Positions 1 to 12,900 of a stretch of DNA of 64,000 nucleotides are shown piece by piece. Numbering within the stretch: position 1 is the stretch's first letter; the number at the start of each line of letters is the position of its first letter. A model generated the notes under the pieces. It did no database searches. It had not been told where the DNA came from and worked only from the letters and a program-made list of their open reading frames with translations. The stretch spans positions 29,685,974 to 29,749,973 of the forward strand of contig NC_067121.1 in NCBI RefSeq assembly GCF_021347895.1, given 5' to 3'. The translations under genes were made by a program, and so were the position numbers. This DNA comes from Acanthochromis polyacanthus (taxonomy: Eukaryota; Chordata; Actinopteri; Pomacentridae).

Positions 1-955
1 CATGAAGCTGCAGTGAAGTACAACACTGCCCTCTGTTGTCTTGGCTCAGTAACAAATGGCATTGCTGTCTGCAGATATTTTGTGCATAATACTGTCAAAT
101 TTCTGTAAGACCAATATTTTTCTTGCCGTTATGAACCCGCAGTATTAATTTTTCCTACGCTGCTTCAACTTCTTGCTGTCTTATGCTTCTCAATAAACAT
201 CCTGCACACACACACTCACTCATCTTGGCTGCTGTGGCAAAGTTCCCATCCTCCAGGGCAGTGCTCGGATCCCACCCTAATCAGTTGTCACACATTTCCA
301 TTGTCCTTTTCTTTATCTTTATTCTTCAGCTTCTCTGTGAAGACAAGAGCCGCAACTACAGCCGTAATGCTGCACTATTCCTACTTTCAGCTAATGCTCA
401 TGTTAAACCTAGTTTTCTGTCATGCTAATGCAGATAAGGCATTTTATAGTCATAAATTAATGTTGATAGTGATTTGTGACCCTATAAGCATTAATGTAAA
501 ATGTAAGACTGCAATAGAAACTCAAGTGACATTTCAAAATAAAGTTCTCATTTCATCCTAAATATTTTCCTCCTGATTTTCTGTGCTTCTCTGTCTTTTA
601 CCTCAATGCTTCACCTGGCACCTATTGACTGTCCATTTGGTTGTCCATAGGTGATCTCTAACTTCTTTTCTAACTTTTATTTTAAATTCGACAGATTGTT
701 TTGGCTGGCTTCTCCCTAATCCTGCTTGTTTATCATAATTCCTTAATCCTAATGCTTTTACTTTTTTACATTTGCCACATTGTTTTCCCTGTACGAGTTG
801 CACAGGTTGTTTACAAGTACAGCTACTGAGCTGATAGTTGATGGCATAGACTGGATCACTATAAAAAGCTGCCACCAAAGATGCAAAATTAAATTGTTAT
901 CCATCTGCTTTATTGAGTGGTAATGTATCATCTCCATTTCTGTGTTTTTTTCCAG
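1..955 (+). other. st3gal3 intron (5' part cut by window edge)
   Basis: No exon for the membrane anchor or upstream stem could be found here. The sequence is AT-rich and nothing else was recognised, so the missing N-terminal exons should lie before position 1. Confidence 0.6.
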
Positions 956-998
956 TGTATGATAAGCAGGGCTTTTTGCTGCAGCTGGACACAAAACT
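956..998 (+). CDS. st3gal3: st3gal3 exon (stem region)
   Basis: Acceptor ttttttccag precedes 956 and donor gtgagt follows 998. The exon begins with two bases of a split codon, then encodes [13 protein letters not shown], and ends with CT of a Leu codon completed in the next exon. It corresponds to the luminal stem stretch YDRLGFLLxLDSKL of the mammalian enzyme. This is the most 5' exon I can recognise in the window. Confidence 0.88.
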
Positions 999-3900
999 GT
1001 GAGTACATCTCCTTCTAGTAGGCACTTTTTAAATTTAACGTGTTTGGCAGTTCTCGGTCGTGTACTGCGTGGGATATTTCTGACTTGTTGCATTTAGAAC
1101 AGCTGAATGCCTGTTTGACTCCATTAATTCAGAAGTTGTTTTACATCTGTTTTCACGAAATACTTACTCATACAGGTTGTGGTTGACCAATGAAACCTGA
1201 AAATGTAAACGTTAGGCCAATTAATCTAACTTGATGTTTTTAAATAAACACGCAGCGTAGCAAACACACACGGTGACAAATGCACAGATGCAATAGGTGG
1301 TCTGAGTAATAATTTTCGACATTAGCGTGAAATGAGATGTAGTTAATGTTTTCCGTTTGTTCCAGAGTGGCTGTGGTTTGTCATGGTGAGAACATGCTCC
1401 AGTAGATAATTACGCGGCTGTCATTGTGTCAGCGTCTATGTTGATGTGTGTGTGTAGTTTCCTGAATTGGTTTGACACTTTCGCTCTAAACTGCCACGGT
1501 GAGGTCCTCTCTCTGCCCCCACATTACCATGCAGGCAATAATCATATGCTGCCATCACCACCCGGCCCTCACAGTGCATGTCTGTCTACGCTTTGCACAC
1601 ACTGTAAGCACTATGTCAGCACACAGTTTAAGGTGGATTTCACATGCATTTGGTTTGTGTAGTACAGCTCTTTACTTTATATCGACAGTGCCGTTAGTTA
1701 CACAATTAGAGTGGAAGCATACAACATTGCAATTCGTCTTGAAGCTTGTAATTAGTTTTGTGACTTAGGTCATTTATTTCTGCTGTTAGTCTGACTGATG
1801 GAAAAATGGCCTTAGATTTTAATTCCCATCAAATTACTTACCAGCTGGAGGCCAACTAAGGCCAAGCCATTTTAACATGACTGAAATATAGTATATTAGC
1901 ATAGAAGTACTTCACGTTATGTGCAAGCAAGCCCCAGTCTTATATCCTGCCAACTTTGATTTTGGACCTCACATAGTGCAAAGACCCGGGCCCCTCTCCC
2001 ATCTCCCTGTTTATTTGAACTAGAATCGTGGCATTCATCAGATTATTAATGATCATGGTAGTAATCGGGAGGTTCTAGTTTTAGCCCTGCCTATGTGATT
2101 ATTTAAACAAGGCCTCTCTGCTTTGTCTTGCCACACACAGGTGATACACTGAGTTGTTGCTGAGTTCTCCGACTTCCTAAGCAATCCACAGCCCTATCTC
2201 TCTGGCACATTGTTTGACAAGCTCGTTTTTTGAGGCTTTAAATTTGTCAGTGTGATTGATTATCAGTTATCATGATGTGCCTGATTGATGTCTCCCTCTG
2301 TTCCTTTAATGTACAGCCCACCGGAGTTGGCATACAAGTATGGCAACCTCAGCGAAGGCGTGTGCAAGCCAGGATATGCAGCAGCCAAGATGATGACCAT
2401 CTATCCTAAGTGAGAAGGACTGCACTGTCTTTTACACATAACTTTATATAGCAACATCCAGGCCAACTCCCTTTAAACTTGCTTTAAGAACTTCACATAC
2501 ACAGTCAGGAACTTCACAAACGATTCATGTTATTTGGGTGTCAGTAGGAGAAAAGCTGTTACTCGAACATACCAAGATGTATGATGTCACTCATCAAGCC
2601 AGCCAGGCCTTCAGGGTTTTCAGTCAGAAACAGAGAAGTCCCCACATTCCTATCCAATCTTCCCCAGCTTCAATCATGTTTCAATCATCTTCCTCCCCAC
2701 CACAAAAACTCGACTTTGTCCTTGTGATCCTCTCGTTACACAAAAGAACCTTTGTCAAGTACAAGAAGTACAAGGTCTCCCATCTTTCCCCTGTCATATC
2801 TTACAGCCTTAGAGGCTTTCTCTATGAACGACACCAACCAACTTCCTGTCCTGACTCATCATGAGCTTTCTGGTACCCAACCCACACAGTCCTCCATGGC
2901 CCTCTTGATGTCATTGGTTCTTTTGATTTTTCTCTGGGCCTCTATTCGCTGCCAATCTCAGCTCGATCTATAGAACATTGTCCCATTAGCATTCTTGAAG
3001 CTAAGCGAGGGCAATTTCCGCATTGCTGAACAATAGCCAGTGGCACTTCAGTGAGAACTTGGCCTAGTTGTGGGACAAAATCACGAAGCCCATTTCCTAG
3101 CAAAAAGTATTGCACCCAATTTATCTGTCGCCCGAAGGTGCACAGTTACACAAATTACAAAGCCTCAGATGAAGAAGAAAATCAAGTGTCTATCCAACAA
3201 GTCTGACATATTACAAATTTTGTTTATGAGAGTATTATAACTTTTTCACTTATTTTTCTGGCATTTTGCTTTTATTTGACATTTAACAGTGTATAGAGAA
3301 AGGAAATTAGGGCAGTGTGAGGACGATCCCCAGTGTAGAAGATCCCCAGGCTACTAATCAAGCTGTGAATGCCACAGTCGTCCAGCGTGCACCTCAGCCA
3401 GCAGAACATGGGATGTCACTACAAAACTTTCTTTTTTTCAGGTTTTTGCACAATGCTTCCATCAACCTGGATTCCTCTTCCTGACTGATGCACCTTTGCT
3501 ATGTATATTTTTGTCCCATTTTTGTCAGAATCTTTAAGTATTTAACTGGATCCATTGAAAGCATATGGCATAAGACTGTATTCCGTATACGCTGAATGAC
3601 TTGATTGTGTGTATTTCGACACGCGAGCTTCTCTAAACTACACCCTCAGCTGCACTGTCAGCTGTAAATTGCAGTGCTGCTTAACAAGATAGACAAAGCA
3701 CTTTTGAGGAGCTGCCTTCAACCTATATGAGAGGCTATGTGTTAACAATGTCCTCCCTTGTAATGACTTCCTCTAATCAGCTGCACGTGTCGGATCAAAG
3801 TTCTGTACAACACAGGGCGCCCCTGGGAGCCCACTGATTACTACTACCTTCAGCCCAGTCACACACAGGTCAATAAGCACAATTAATGCTACACTTAGTC

Positions 3901-6900
3901 TAAGTTTGTGTGTATATTCCTGTTTGTACATGAGTGTATATGTATAGGTGAATGTACACAATGTGTTGGGTTGTGATTTATTGTGCCCTGTGTGAAAGAA
4001 AGTCAACCACTTAACATCTTCTTTGTTAGCTTTTTGTATTTCTGCCTGCTTTGAATTCTTATCCAACAAAAAACTTTCAATATTCTTTGACATTTTGTCC
4101 AAATAGGTGTGGCCCACAGTTTAGCTGTTAGAGTAAAACCTACTTAACCTCTCGCAGTGAGGTCCTTTAACTCTCCTTCTAATCATCTCCTGCCTTCTCC
4201 ATGTTTGTCTTCTCTGAAGCCCCTTGCCTTACAGAATCCAATTTATTTTACACACCTCCCCTCTCCTCTGCTTTACCCAAAACTGTTTGTATTAGAGCCC
4301 TAAATCAAGTGTTGGCAGTGAACTTGAAGGTGCACGGTTATGAAAATATTGCCTGTGAGAGATGGACTCAGCAGAGGAAATGAGCACAATGCATCCCTGC
4401 CTGTTGGCTGTTTTGGGAGCCCTCACTTTTTATTTAACAACAAGCAGCCCCCTGTCTCTCTGCTTTGTCAGGATGTCAGTGACTGACTGTTGGTCAGGCC
4501 TCAGTGACTCGTAATGGTCCTGTGTTATTTATAGCCCCTTATGGCCTCAGAAGTCTTAGGTTTAATGAATCTCCATTTGTTTTGGCAGGACAGAAGTCTC
4601 TGAGGGTGTGTGCCCCAGTCAGGTGATGTGAGCAGGAGAGAAAGCCATACATAACTGCCTCTTCTCAGTCTCTCTCTGCTCTCATGCTTTAAAGCTGGAG
4701 GATAATGAGGGTCTCAAAGACCAATTACGGTGCTTGGAAGAGGTCGAAGCTAACCGGAAGGTCTTCCAATAATGTCAGCCATGTTTGGTCATTGTGTCTC
4801 TGAGATCCACTTATTTCTGGCGGTGTTATATTAACAAGCTATCCAAGATTCCAATGTCCTCTCTTGATTTCACAGTTTAAAATCCTTTGATACTTAGTGT
4901 GGTCTGTTGTCTGTCGTAGTCAGTATTTATGGTTGCTGAGAAGAACAACTGTGTGTGCGTGTGCTTAACCATAAGACCCTCAGCAGGGTGTAACAGTTGT
5001 GTTTCCGGTGGTCCGATTCTGGTAAAGAAGACCGTGCAGCAGTCTCTGTTTTATATTTCTGTATGCTTTTGAACATAAACAAAATAATGTGCAGCAGCTT
5101 CACATACCTCCTCAGGCCGTCTAGCATTGTCTTTCTGTAGGGCGTGTCCCGACTATCATTTAAGTCTGACATGAGAATGCTCACAGTGTCTTGTAGAAGT
5201 ATATCCATAGAGCTTCATGCATGTAAACATTAAAATAGAAATAACTAGAACGTCTGTCTTCTTCTCTCCTCTCGCATCCCTTGAGCTTGACAGCAGGTCA
5301 TAAAAACACACATCCATCCTCAAGTGGCACATAGCCCAGCACTCGGGTCACAGGCGTGACTAAGGGGAAATGGCTTCTTTTGATTTCGGAGCTGTTATTA
5401 ATTAAAAGAGGACACACACACAGACTTATATAGACACACAGGATAAGGAAGAGGCGATGCTGGAAGTAGCAGTTCATGGGGCAGTAAAACATTGGTCACA
5501 GGCATGTTTTTGAATGTCACATTCAGTTTGTTTTTGATTGTGGCTGGCTTTCCACCGGAGAAGTTTAAAATCTATGTTCTTTCCTGTATGCAAACCTCAG
5601 TGAATTTTCTAGTTTGATGTCTCATGGTGTATTTTCTCTAAACTGTGAGAACAATTCAATCCATGAATTCAGTTTGTAGAAGCAGTTGTGCTCCAGATCA
5701 TTTGAGACAAACAGCATTCTGGTATGTGTGTCGTCTGAGCAGGTTTATCAACACTGTGTGTCTGCTGTGATTTAGGGGTGGGTGGAGAGGTTATGTTGAT
5801 GGGTTATGCACCGCAGCCGCCTTCTGTGCTTCTCTGCGCCTCTTGGTTTCTGTTACCTGCTTAGTTTTTGGCTGCATTGCTGAGGTGTGTGTGCAGCCTT
5901 TTCGTGTTTTGGGAAACTTTGACAGTGCACAGGAGGTGGAGATGTTATTACTTGAATGGCAGTGGAACAGTCAAAGTTTGCTGTCACCTCTTTGTAACAT
6001 AAACTTTTCCCAGCATATTAGCGCTACTGTGTAGCAGAGATTATGAGAAACCACAGGACTTTCTACAGAGAGGAGAAAAAATGCAGTAAGGAAATGCACA
6101 ACAAAACAACAGCCTGACCGATACATTGGTTAGCTGATGTTACCCTGTCACATGTATTGGTACTGCATGTCTTCCCCTCATTCTTCTCCCTACTTTCCTG
6201 TCTGCCTCTCAACTGCATCTATCAAATAAGACCAAAAAAAAACCTTTAAAAAATCCATATCACCATGAACTCCAAAAATCCTCTATCAGAATAAATCATT
6301 CCTAATCACAAGAGTTGGTTACTGGAGTAGATCTACTGAGAAAAGTCATTATTGCAACATGATGCTTTTTTGTTGTTTGTCATCTAATGAAAGCTTTCTT
6401 CTTTGTTCCTTTTCCTTCTTCTCTTTCTCCTTTCCAGGTTCATGAAACCAGCGCCCATGTTTCTCGATCGGAACTTCAAACGTCTAGCAAAAGTCAGCAA
6501 TTACTTACCTCCATTTGGTTTCAAAACGCAAGGTAAGACATTCATCACAGGGGCTCCACTGCTGTGTTCTGTGCCTTCAGTAAAAAAAGAAAATTCAACA
6601 AGAACTACTCCTTTTTGATTTGATCTATGAGGATATTATGTGGTGAGTAATGTTGGTGTAACCACAAGAGACTGAGAAAAACAACAGTCAATATCGGAGA
6701 GGGTGAGATATCCCGACTTTTAGTTCCTTCTGTGGTTCAGGCTCTTTCTCGGTTTACTGTAATGCAACTTGATCTTTTATTGGACTCAACTGCCTCCTAA
6801 ATGCCTACTTCTTTCCAATTTCATGCCAAGTTTGCGGTGTAGTTTTCTGTTGAATATGTTAGTTCAAGTACATATCTCAGGGTCCTCTTGTCAGACTTGG

Positions 6901-9900
6901 AAAAGCTTCCTCCAGAGCCACAGAAGACATGCAGATGTTATTACAGTTTCATGTTTAAAACGGTTGAAGGAACCATTTAAAGCTGAGCATGTGTTCTTTT
7001 GCTGCTGTCTCTTTTGAGTTTAGATGTTATCTTGGAGCTTGATAGCAACTACTTGATATAGGGTTATGTGTTTGCAGTGCCTGTAAGTTAAATATAATCC
7101 ACCAAGGTTATCGTGTTTTCAATATTGATCTGATGATTTTCGGTCTTGTGGTTTCCCAGCATTACACCTTAGTCAATAGAGGTGCTGAATTAACAAGTAA
7201 AGACTGCCTGCCAGCATTCTTTACTTATCAGTTGGCTCCTCATGCTGTATGTACTTATGACATCATTGATGAAGCTCGTAAGATCAATCAACAAGCTGTC
7301 AACAAGCTTGATAATCAGACTGAATTGTGTTTGACTTTTTGAGAAAATCAGAGGTGTGAGCAGCAATTCAGGTGTGTGGAAAAATATTTTTAGGATTTTT
7401 ATAGATTATTCTTTTGTCATTATTGCACAGCTTGTTTTTGGAAAAGGTGTTTTTCCTTAGGTTTGTTGCTCTGCCTCTTCCTGGCTTATGACAGTATGAG
7501 ATCTATCATCATGTTCTTGTGGACAGCCTTAGTTGTTTCCAGTTATACAGTCATCAAATAATAATGCAAGCATTGATTGTTTTCACATTTCCAGGTGTGG
7601 TTTGTTATTGAACAATTAAAAATGTCAAAAGCGACTATTTAAACAGTAGCCTTTTTAATGCAAGAACTCTCCTGATGTCTGGCTCACTCTATCTGTGCTT
7701 GGTTGTTGTTTGACTTCTTGGTAGCTTCTAGTGTTTGGTTTTATTTTTGATCTGATTGTTTAAGCTCAGGCACTCACAAATCTCTTGTCAAACTTTATTT
7801 CTCCTCAGTCTTTTATTGGATTAGCAGAGAGCCGTGGAAAACCTGTAGATTCTAATTTTTAGCGAATTGTCAATAGTTGAAAGGACAGATATCTGCAGCA
7901 GCATAACAGATCAACTTTAGCAAACTAATGTTATTTCCAAAATAGCTTTGAAGGAAAGCTTGGCTGTTTTTTGGAAAGGCTTCAATCTACAGCTGCAGGA
8001 TATTTAGAAAAAACTGACATTAGGATGTTTTTTTTCTGCAATATATACATTGAATATAAAGAAAACTGCTTTAGAAATATAGTATGAATATAAATTGCTG
8101 ACTGTAGTAGATGCAGTCTGTGGTCAATGCACTGCAGCCTGGTCCACTTGTTTAGGACCACAGGATTCATGTTCACCGCATTGTCTGTTGTTATACAGAC
8201 TTAATGCGTCTCATTGAGACCAAGCATTCCCAGCAGCACACCCTTATCTCGTTCTCACTCACATGATTATCAAAGAATGCTATTTGTTGGCAGTGACTTT
8301 ATAGTTGGAAGTCCTCATAAATAAAGTGGACTGTAAGGCTTACGTAGGGCTCCATTGTCGGCTGGACTGCAAGTCCATTGCAGCTGCATATTATTACATT
8401 TGTGACAGCTCTTTTTCAACTTCAGCCTTGTTATGCCTGACTGCTTGTCAAGCGACCAGTTCATGTTTTTAAAACCCTCTTTGGTAACTGTATGAATCAG
8501 TATCATGTCTCCTACAAGGTGAAAAGTTATTGCATCATTAGTTTCTTTCTGCCAATTGGAGCATTTCTCATATGATGTAACACTGTCAGAGATGACCAGA
8601 ACAGTTTGTTTGCCTTAGATGGCATTCAGATCTGACTTTTTGCTCATCCTACAGAGCTTTGTAGTTCTGATTTAAAAGGTCAAATGAGTAAGTCATGTTG
8701 CAACAATTGCAAGACGCTGCTGACAGTGTACCTGTTTTTGATCAACATCATCCTTTCTGTTGCAGAAATATTTCTGTACAACTGATGTTGGGTTTGTCTT
8801 TGCAGCCAGATCATCCTTCCTGTTTTTTTTCTAACACTTTCTTTCCTTTTCCCTGCACATTTCACTTCACACATACGGAGCCTGCATCCAGGACCCTCTA
8901 AATATAAGTCAGTTATGTTCTTTCAGACAGACTTCTCTTGCAGTTAGTCATGGAAAAGAAGATCAGTGTGACTTTTCTTCTTAGATTAAACAAAAATCCA
9001 ACATGATGTGTTAATTTGCATTACTTCAAATTTCATCTCCCGCAATGTGACTAATATACATGCACATATAGCAATGCAGGTGCTGATGTAATTTATCATG
9101 CAGCCCTACCAAGATTTACATCTGATCGCCCTAATCAATTCCAGTATAACTTTGAGTGATAACATATTAACATTTTATTTAAAGCAGTCAGTCAGTATTT
9201 GGAATATGAAGCCAGTGAAGTACAGTAAGCTACAGCTGTTCACTGAAAATCCTTGATAGGTAGAGTTTTAAACATAGTAGATAGCTATTAAAAGGGTATT
9301 TTTTCTGCCTTCTCAGTCAACAAATCATAATATTGTGATACTCTTATTATACCTCGCACATTAGATTATGAACACTTTGTCATCTTTTTCACAGGCTGGG
9401 CTTCTGTAGCTGTAATAGATATTTATCTGTTTGCTGGATGAATTCTATTTTGGGACCAGGGAACTTGATGTCTCCCAACACTCTAACACTAGTGTCTCCA
9501 CAAACAGTACTTGTATTTGTTCCCTGACCTTGACTGACTCCAGCACTTCAGATATCGAACCAGTACACAGCACCATGGGAACTGGAGAGATAACATTAAT
9601 CTGACTTCATTGACATGCTCTGTCACATATTTTCCGATACTTTGAAGCAGAAGGCACAGTGAATGTTACCTTTGTGCCCTGGCAAGTTCTCAACTGTCAT
9701 TCGAACACACACACACACACAGTCGCAGCCACTATCAAAAGAGCACTCCCGGTGTGAGTGTTACACCTGGTTTCTGTTTTCTCCACGGACTATGATGGCA
9801 GTGGGGTTTCCCTTTTAGTGGTACTCATGTGGAGAGATGATACGTGTGGATCTTGAATAGAGCGCCACAAAGGATTCCAAATTGAGAACATGGAGTGGTG

Positions 9901-12900
9901 CTGGGGGCGAGTTTTATTTTTACTTTTATTTTGTCAAGAAGTGTCTTTGGCACAGATCAGCTTGAGAACAGCAAAGCTACACTTATACTGTCTCAGAGAA
10001 AAACTACACTCAAAGCATTGCAGGACACCAGTCAACTACTGATCGGACAAAATGTATGAGTGGTTATGTTTTGCATTGGTAAATCTAGTTTTCACCGTAA
10101 ATGAAGTGTCTAAATAATGCATTTCAGAAACTCAAAGTCAGCATTTTTCCCGTTTTTGGTAGGAACCTAGCCTAGCCGCGCTAGACCCATGCTCTGAAGA
10201 CGCAAGGGTCTAGACACGCTCGACAGGGAGGGAGGCGGCCTATAAGGTTGTCTATCAAATCACTCTGCAGCAATTGGGTAGGTATACAACCAATCAGCGC
10301 AATGAATAGACTCCGAGAGCGCCGGAAATCAAAGGATGCGGTAGTTCGGTGAAGCCTTATTTATATAGTCAATGGGTGAAGCTCAAGTGTATTATAGACA
10401 TGTTAACAGAAAGATTATTCAGAGTTGGTGCTAATGGAGCTCAACGACTGTTGTCGTTTTTGTTGTCGACCCTGGCAGAGAATTAAATTCGTTGCCGTGG
10501 GTTGTCTAACGTGGCTAGGCTAGTTGTTTCCGGTTGTTTCTGTCAGAATCGTCGCGCCTCTGTCGTCACTTAGTTACGCCCGCCTTCTGACTCTACACTT
10601 CATGGTGATTGGTCCGGCCAGTTTTAGGAGCCTCCAACCTCGAGCCTTATGGAGGGTAACTAGACCCACCCTGGCAGAGAATTAAATTTGTTGCCGTGGG
10701 TTGTCTATCGCGTCTAGGCTAGTAGGAACCTGTTTTAATGCTTAAATTGCTAGTGTTTCAGTAGCCTCCTCCTGTTTTTATATTCGGCTGAGAGTTGTCT
10801 AAAATAGTGTTACTACCTGCTGGAGCTTCAGTTGATAAACTGATCTGTTTAGGAAGTGTGTGAATTTGCAGTGCCAATGCATGAATAGTCAGTTTAAAAT
10901 GCAGTGTCTTGTGTGCTATATTTGTATATTTGGGGAATCTGTCCGGATGAAAGAAGCAATTTGAAAGGAACTCTATGGCTAACTTTAGATTTAACGTCAT
11001 AACTATTACTGGCCTGTTGTAAAGATCTTGGTTTCATCAAGTTCACAAAGCTTTTTATAGAGGCACTTGTGTATTCAACCTTGATTGTCCTCATAGTTTG
11101 CGACCGTCGCAACAAATTCCTGACATTGTATCCTCACCGGCTAATTCAAAAGTTTCACAAATACATGAATGATATCACGGCTGTTTTCATTCCCAGCATG
11201 CCTACCAAATGAAGGCACACAGACCGTTATGTAACTTTACACATAGTTATGAGGAAACATGATTCAGCCAGAAAGACAAAGTGAACTGGCGCCAAATACT
11301 TGCACACACTTCAGATTTAGAGTCCACAATAGTCAGCCCTCAGCAGTTTGATTGTTTTAAAGATTGTTCAAATATCATTTGAACTGCAATTATTTATTGA
11401 CTTTTGTCTTTTCACCATGGCAGCTCATGTTGAGTCAAAAGCCATTTTAAGAGCAGGTATAAGAAATATCTTTCTGTCATCACAAGATTCTTTATATTGT
11501 TTAGACTACACTCTCTCCAACAATGTGTCTGTGTTTATGTGTTATGTGATGCTTCTGCCGGTCCTCTTTGTTGCCAGTAAAAATTTTTGTCGTTTCAAGA
11601 GTTCCATGCTGGATTAATGTCTGAATGTTTAGCCATTCGTCTTTGGCTCCACCACGAGACATACTTTGCTGAAATGTTTACCCCGGATCCTTACAACAAT
11701 TAGCTTCCATGTCGCTCTCTGGAAGAGAGCGCTGCCCATTGTGATTTTTTACTTTTCACCCGCTTGTATCCAGGTGTGGTCCTTGTGTTTATGCTGCTCG
11801 GGGGTGATGCTTGACGCCAGACATCGACACCACATCCAAACAATGGGCTGTGGCTCTGCTCGCCTCTCCTCAGCAGGTTAATCATTAGGATCGTTAGCCA
11901 GGGTGAATGGACTGTAATATGTCTTACAAACTGCTTTGAGGCCCCAGTCTAAACTCTCTTCTCACTCTCACTTTTGCTGTTTTTCTTGGCTCCTCTTTGC
12001 GGACAGTGTGCTGCATCGTGGTTATATTAAGTGAAGTGGAAGGCAATGAAAATAGAGGGCATTTTCTAACAATGCCAAGTAGATTCACTGTCATGTAGAA
12101 AGTAAATAAAGAAAATATTTTTGTGGTATCATAATATGTAAATCCATCTTTTCCTTGCGTGGTGCTTCAACAGTACTAAAAATATTGCATGGATCAAAAA
12201 CATTTGAGAATGCAATGGAATTTGCACATTTGAGGTGTTATGAAAGATTATTTGAGAGGCCTAAAAATGGCCAGGAGGTCGGAGAAATATATGTAATATC
12301 TGATGGATAGAAGAAGAGTCACTCCCGCAGAATGCCCAGAAGAACATGGCAGGAATGCATGCTATGGCTAAACATTCCCGCTTCTTACCCTGCGATCTGA
12401 GGGGTGCAAGCCACGCAGGGAGACAAGCTCACCATCGCCCACTTAACCAGGAGAATGTGCTTGTTTGAAAACAGCATTCCTCTCTGAGTGCTTTTATGGG
12501 AGAGTTTCTACATACACACAGGCATACCATCCCGAACTCAGTATGTCTGTTTCGCCCAGATTCACTCCTCTCCAGAACACAACAGCTTTTTTCCCTCCGT
12601 AATCTGATCACTGCTGTTTCTGACGGTTGATTGGTCACTTCTTATCTGTGACTGAATAAACGGAGAGAGGTGTTCTCTCCTCCTCTCTTAAGACCACCTA
12701 GATTGTTGTATCTCTAGTGGTATGTTGAGATCCTTGGCAGTCTGTTCATCTTCTAAGGGGCTTTTCAAATCTTTCATTTTCGTTATTGGCGAACATTAGT
12801 GTGCTAACCTGATGTGCTGCTCCGTGAGGAGTGAATGCTTGAGGTGATTTGACAGAATTTTGGATGTAGAGAATTTGACTCTAGTAGTCCTATTAATTGC

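Noticed and set aside
2538..2973. Two overlapping open frames in the st3gal3 intron
   Set aside because: No homology, no codon-like pattern and no suitable splice sites in phase with the flanking exons.
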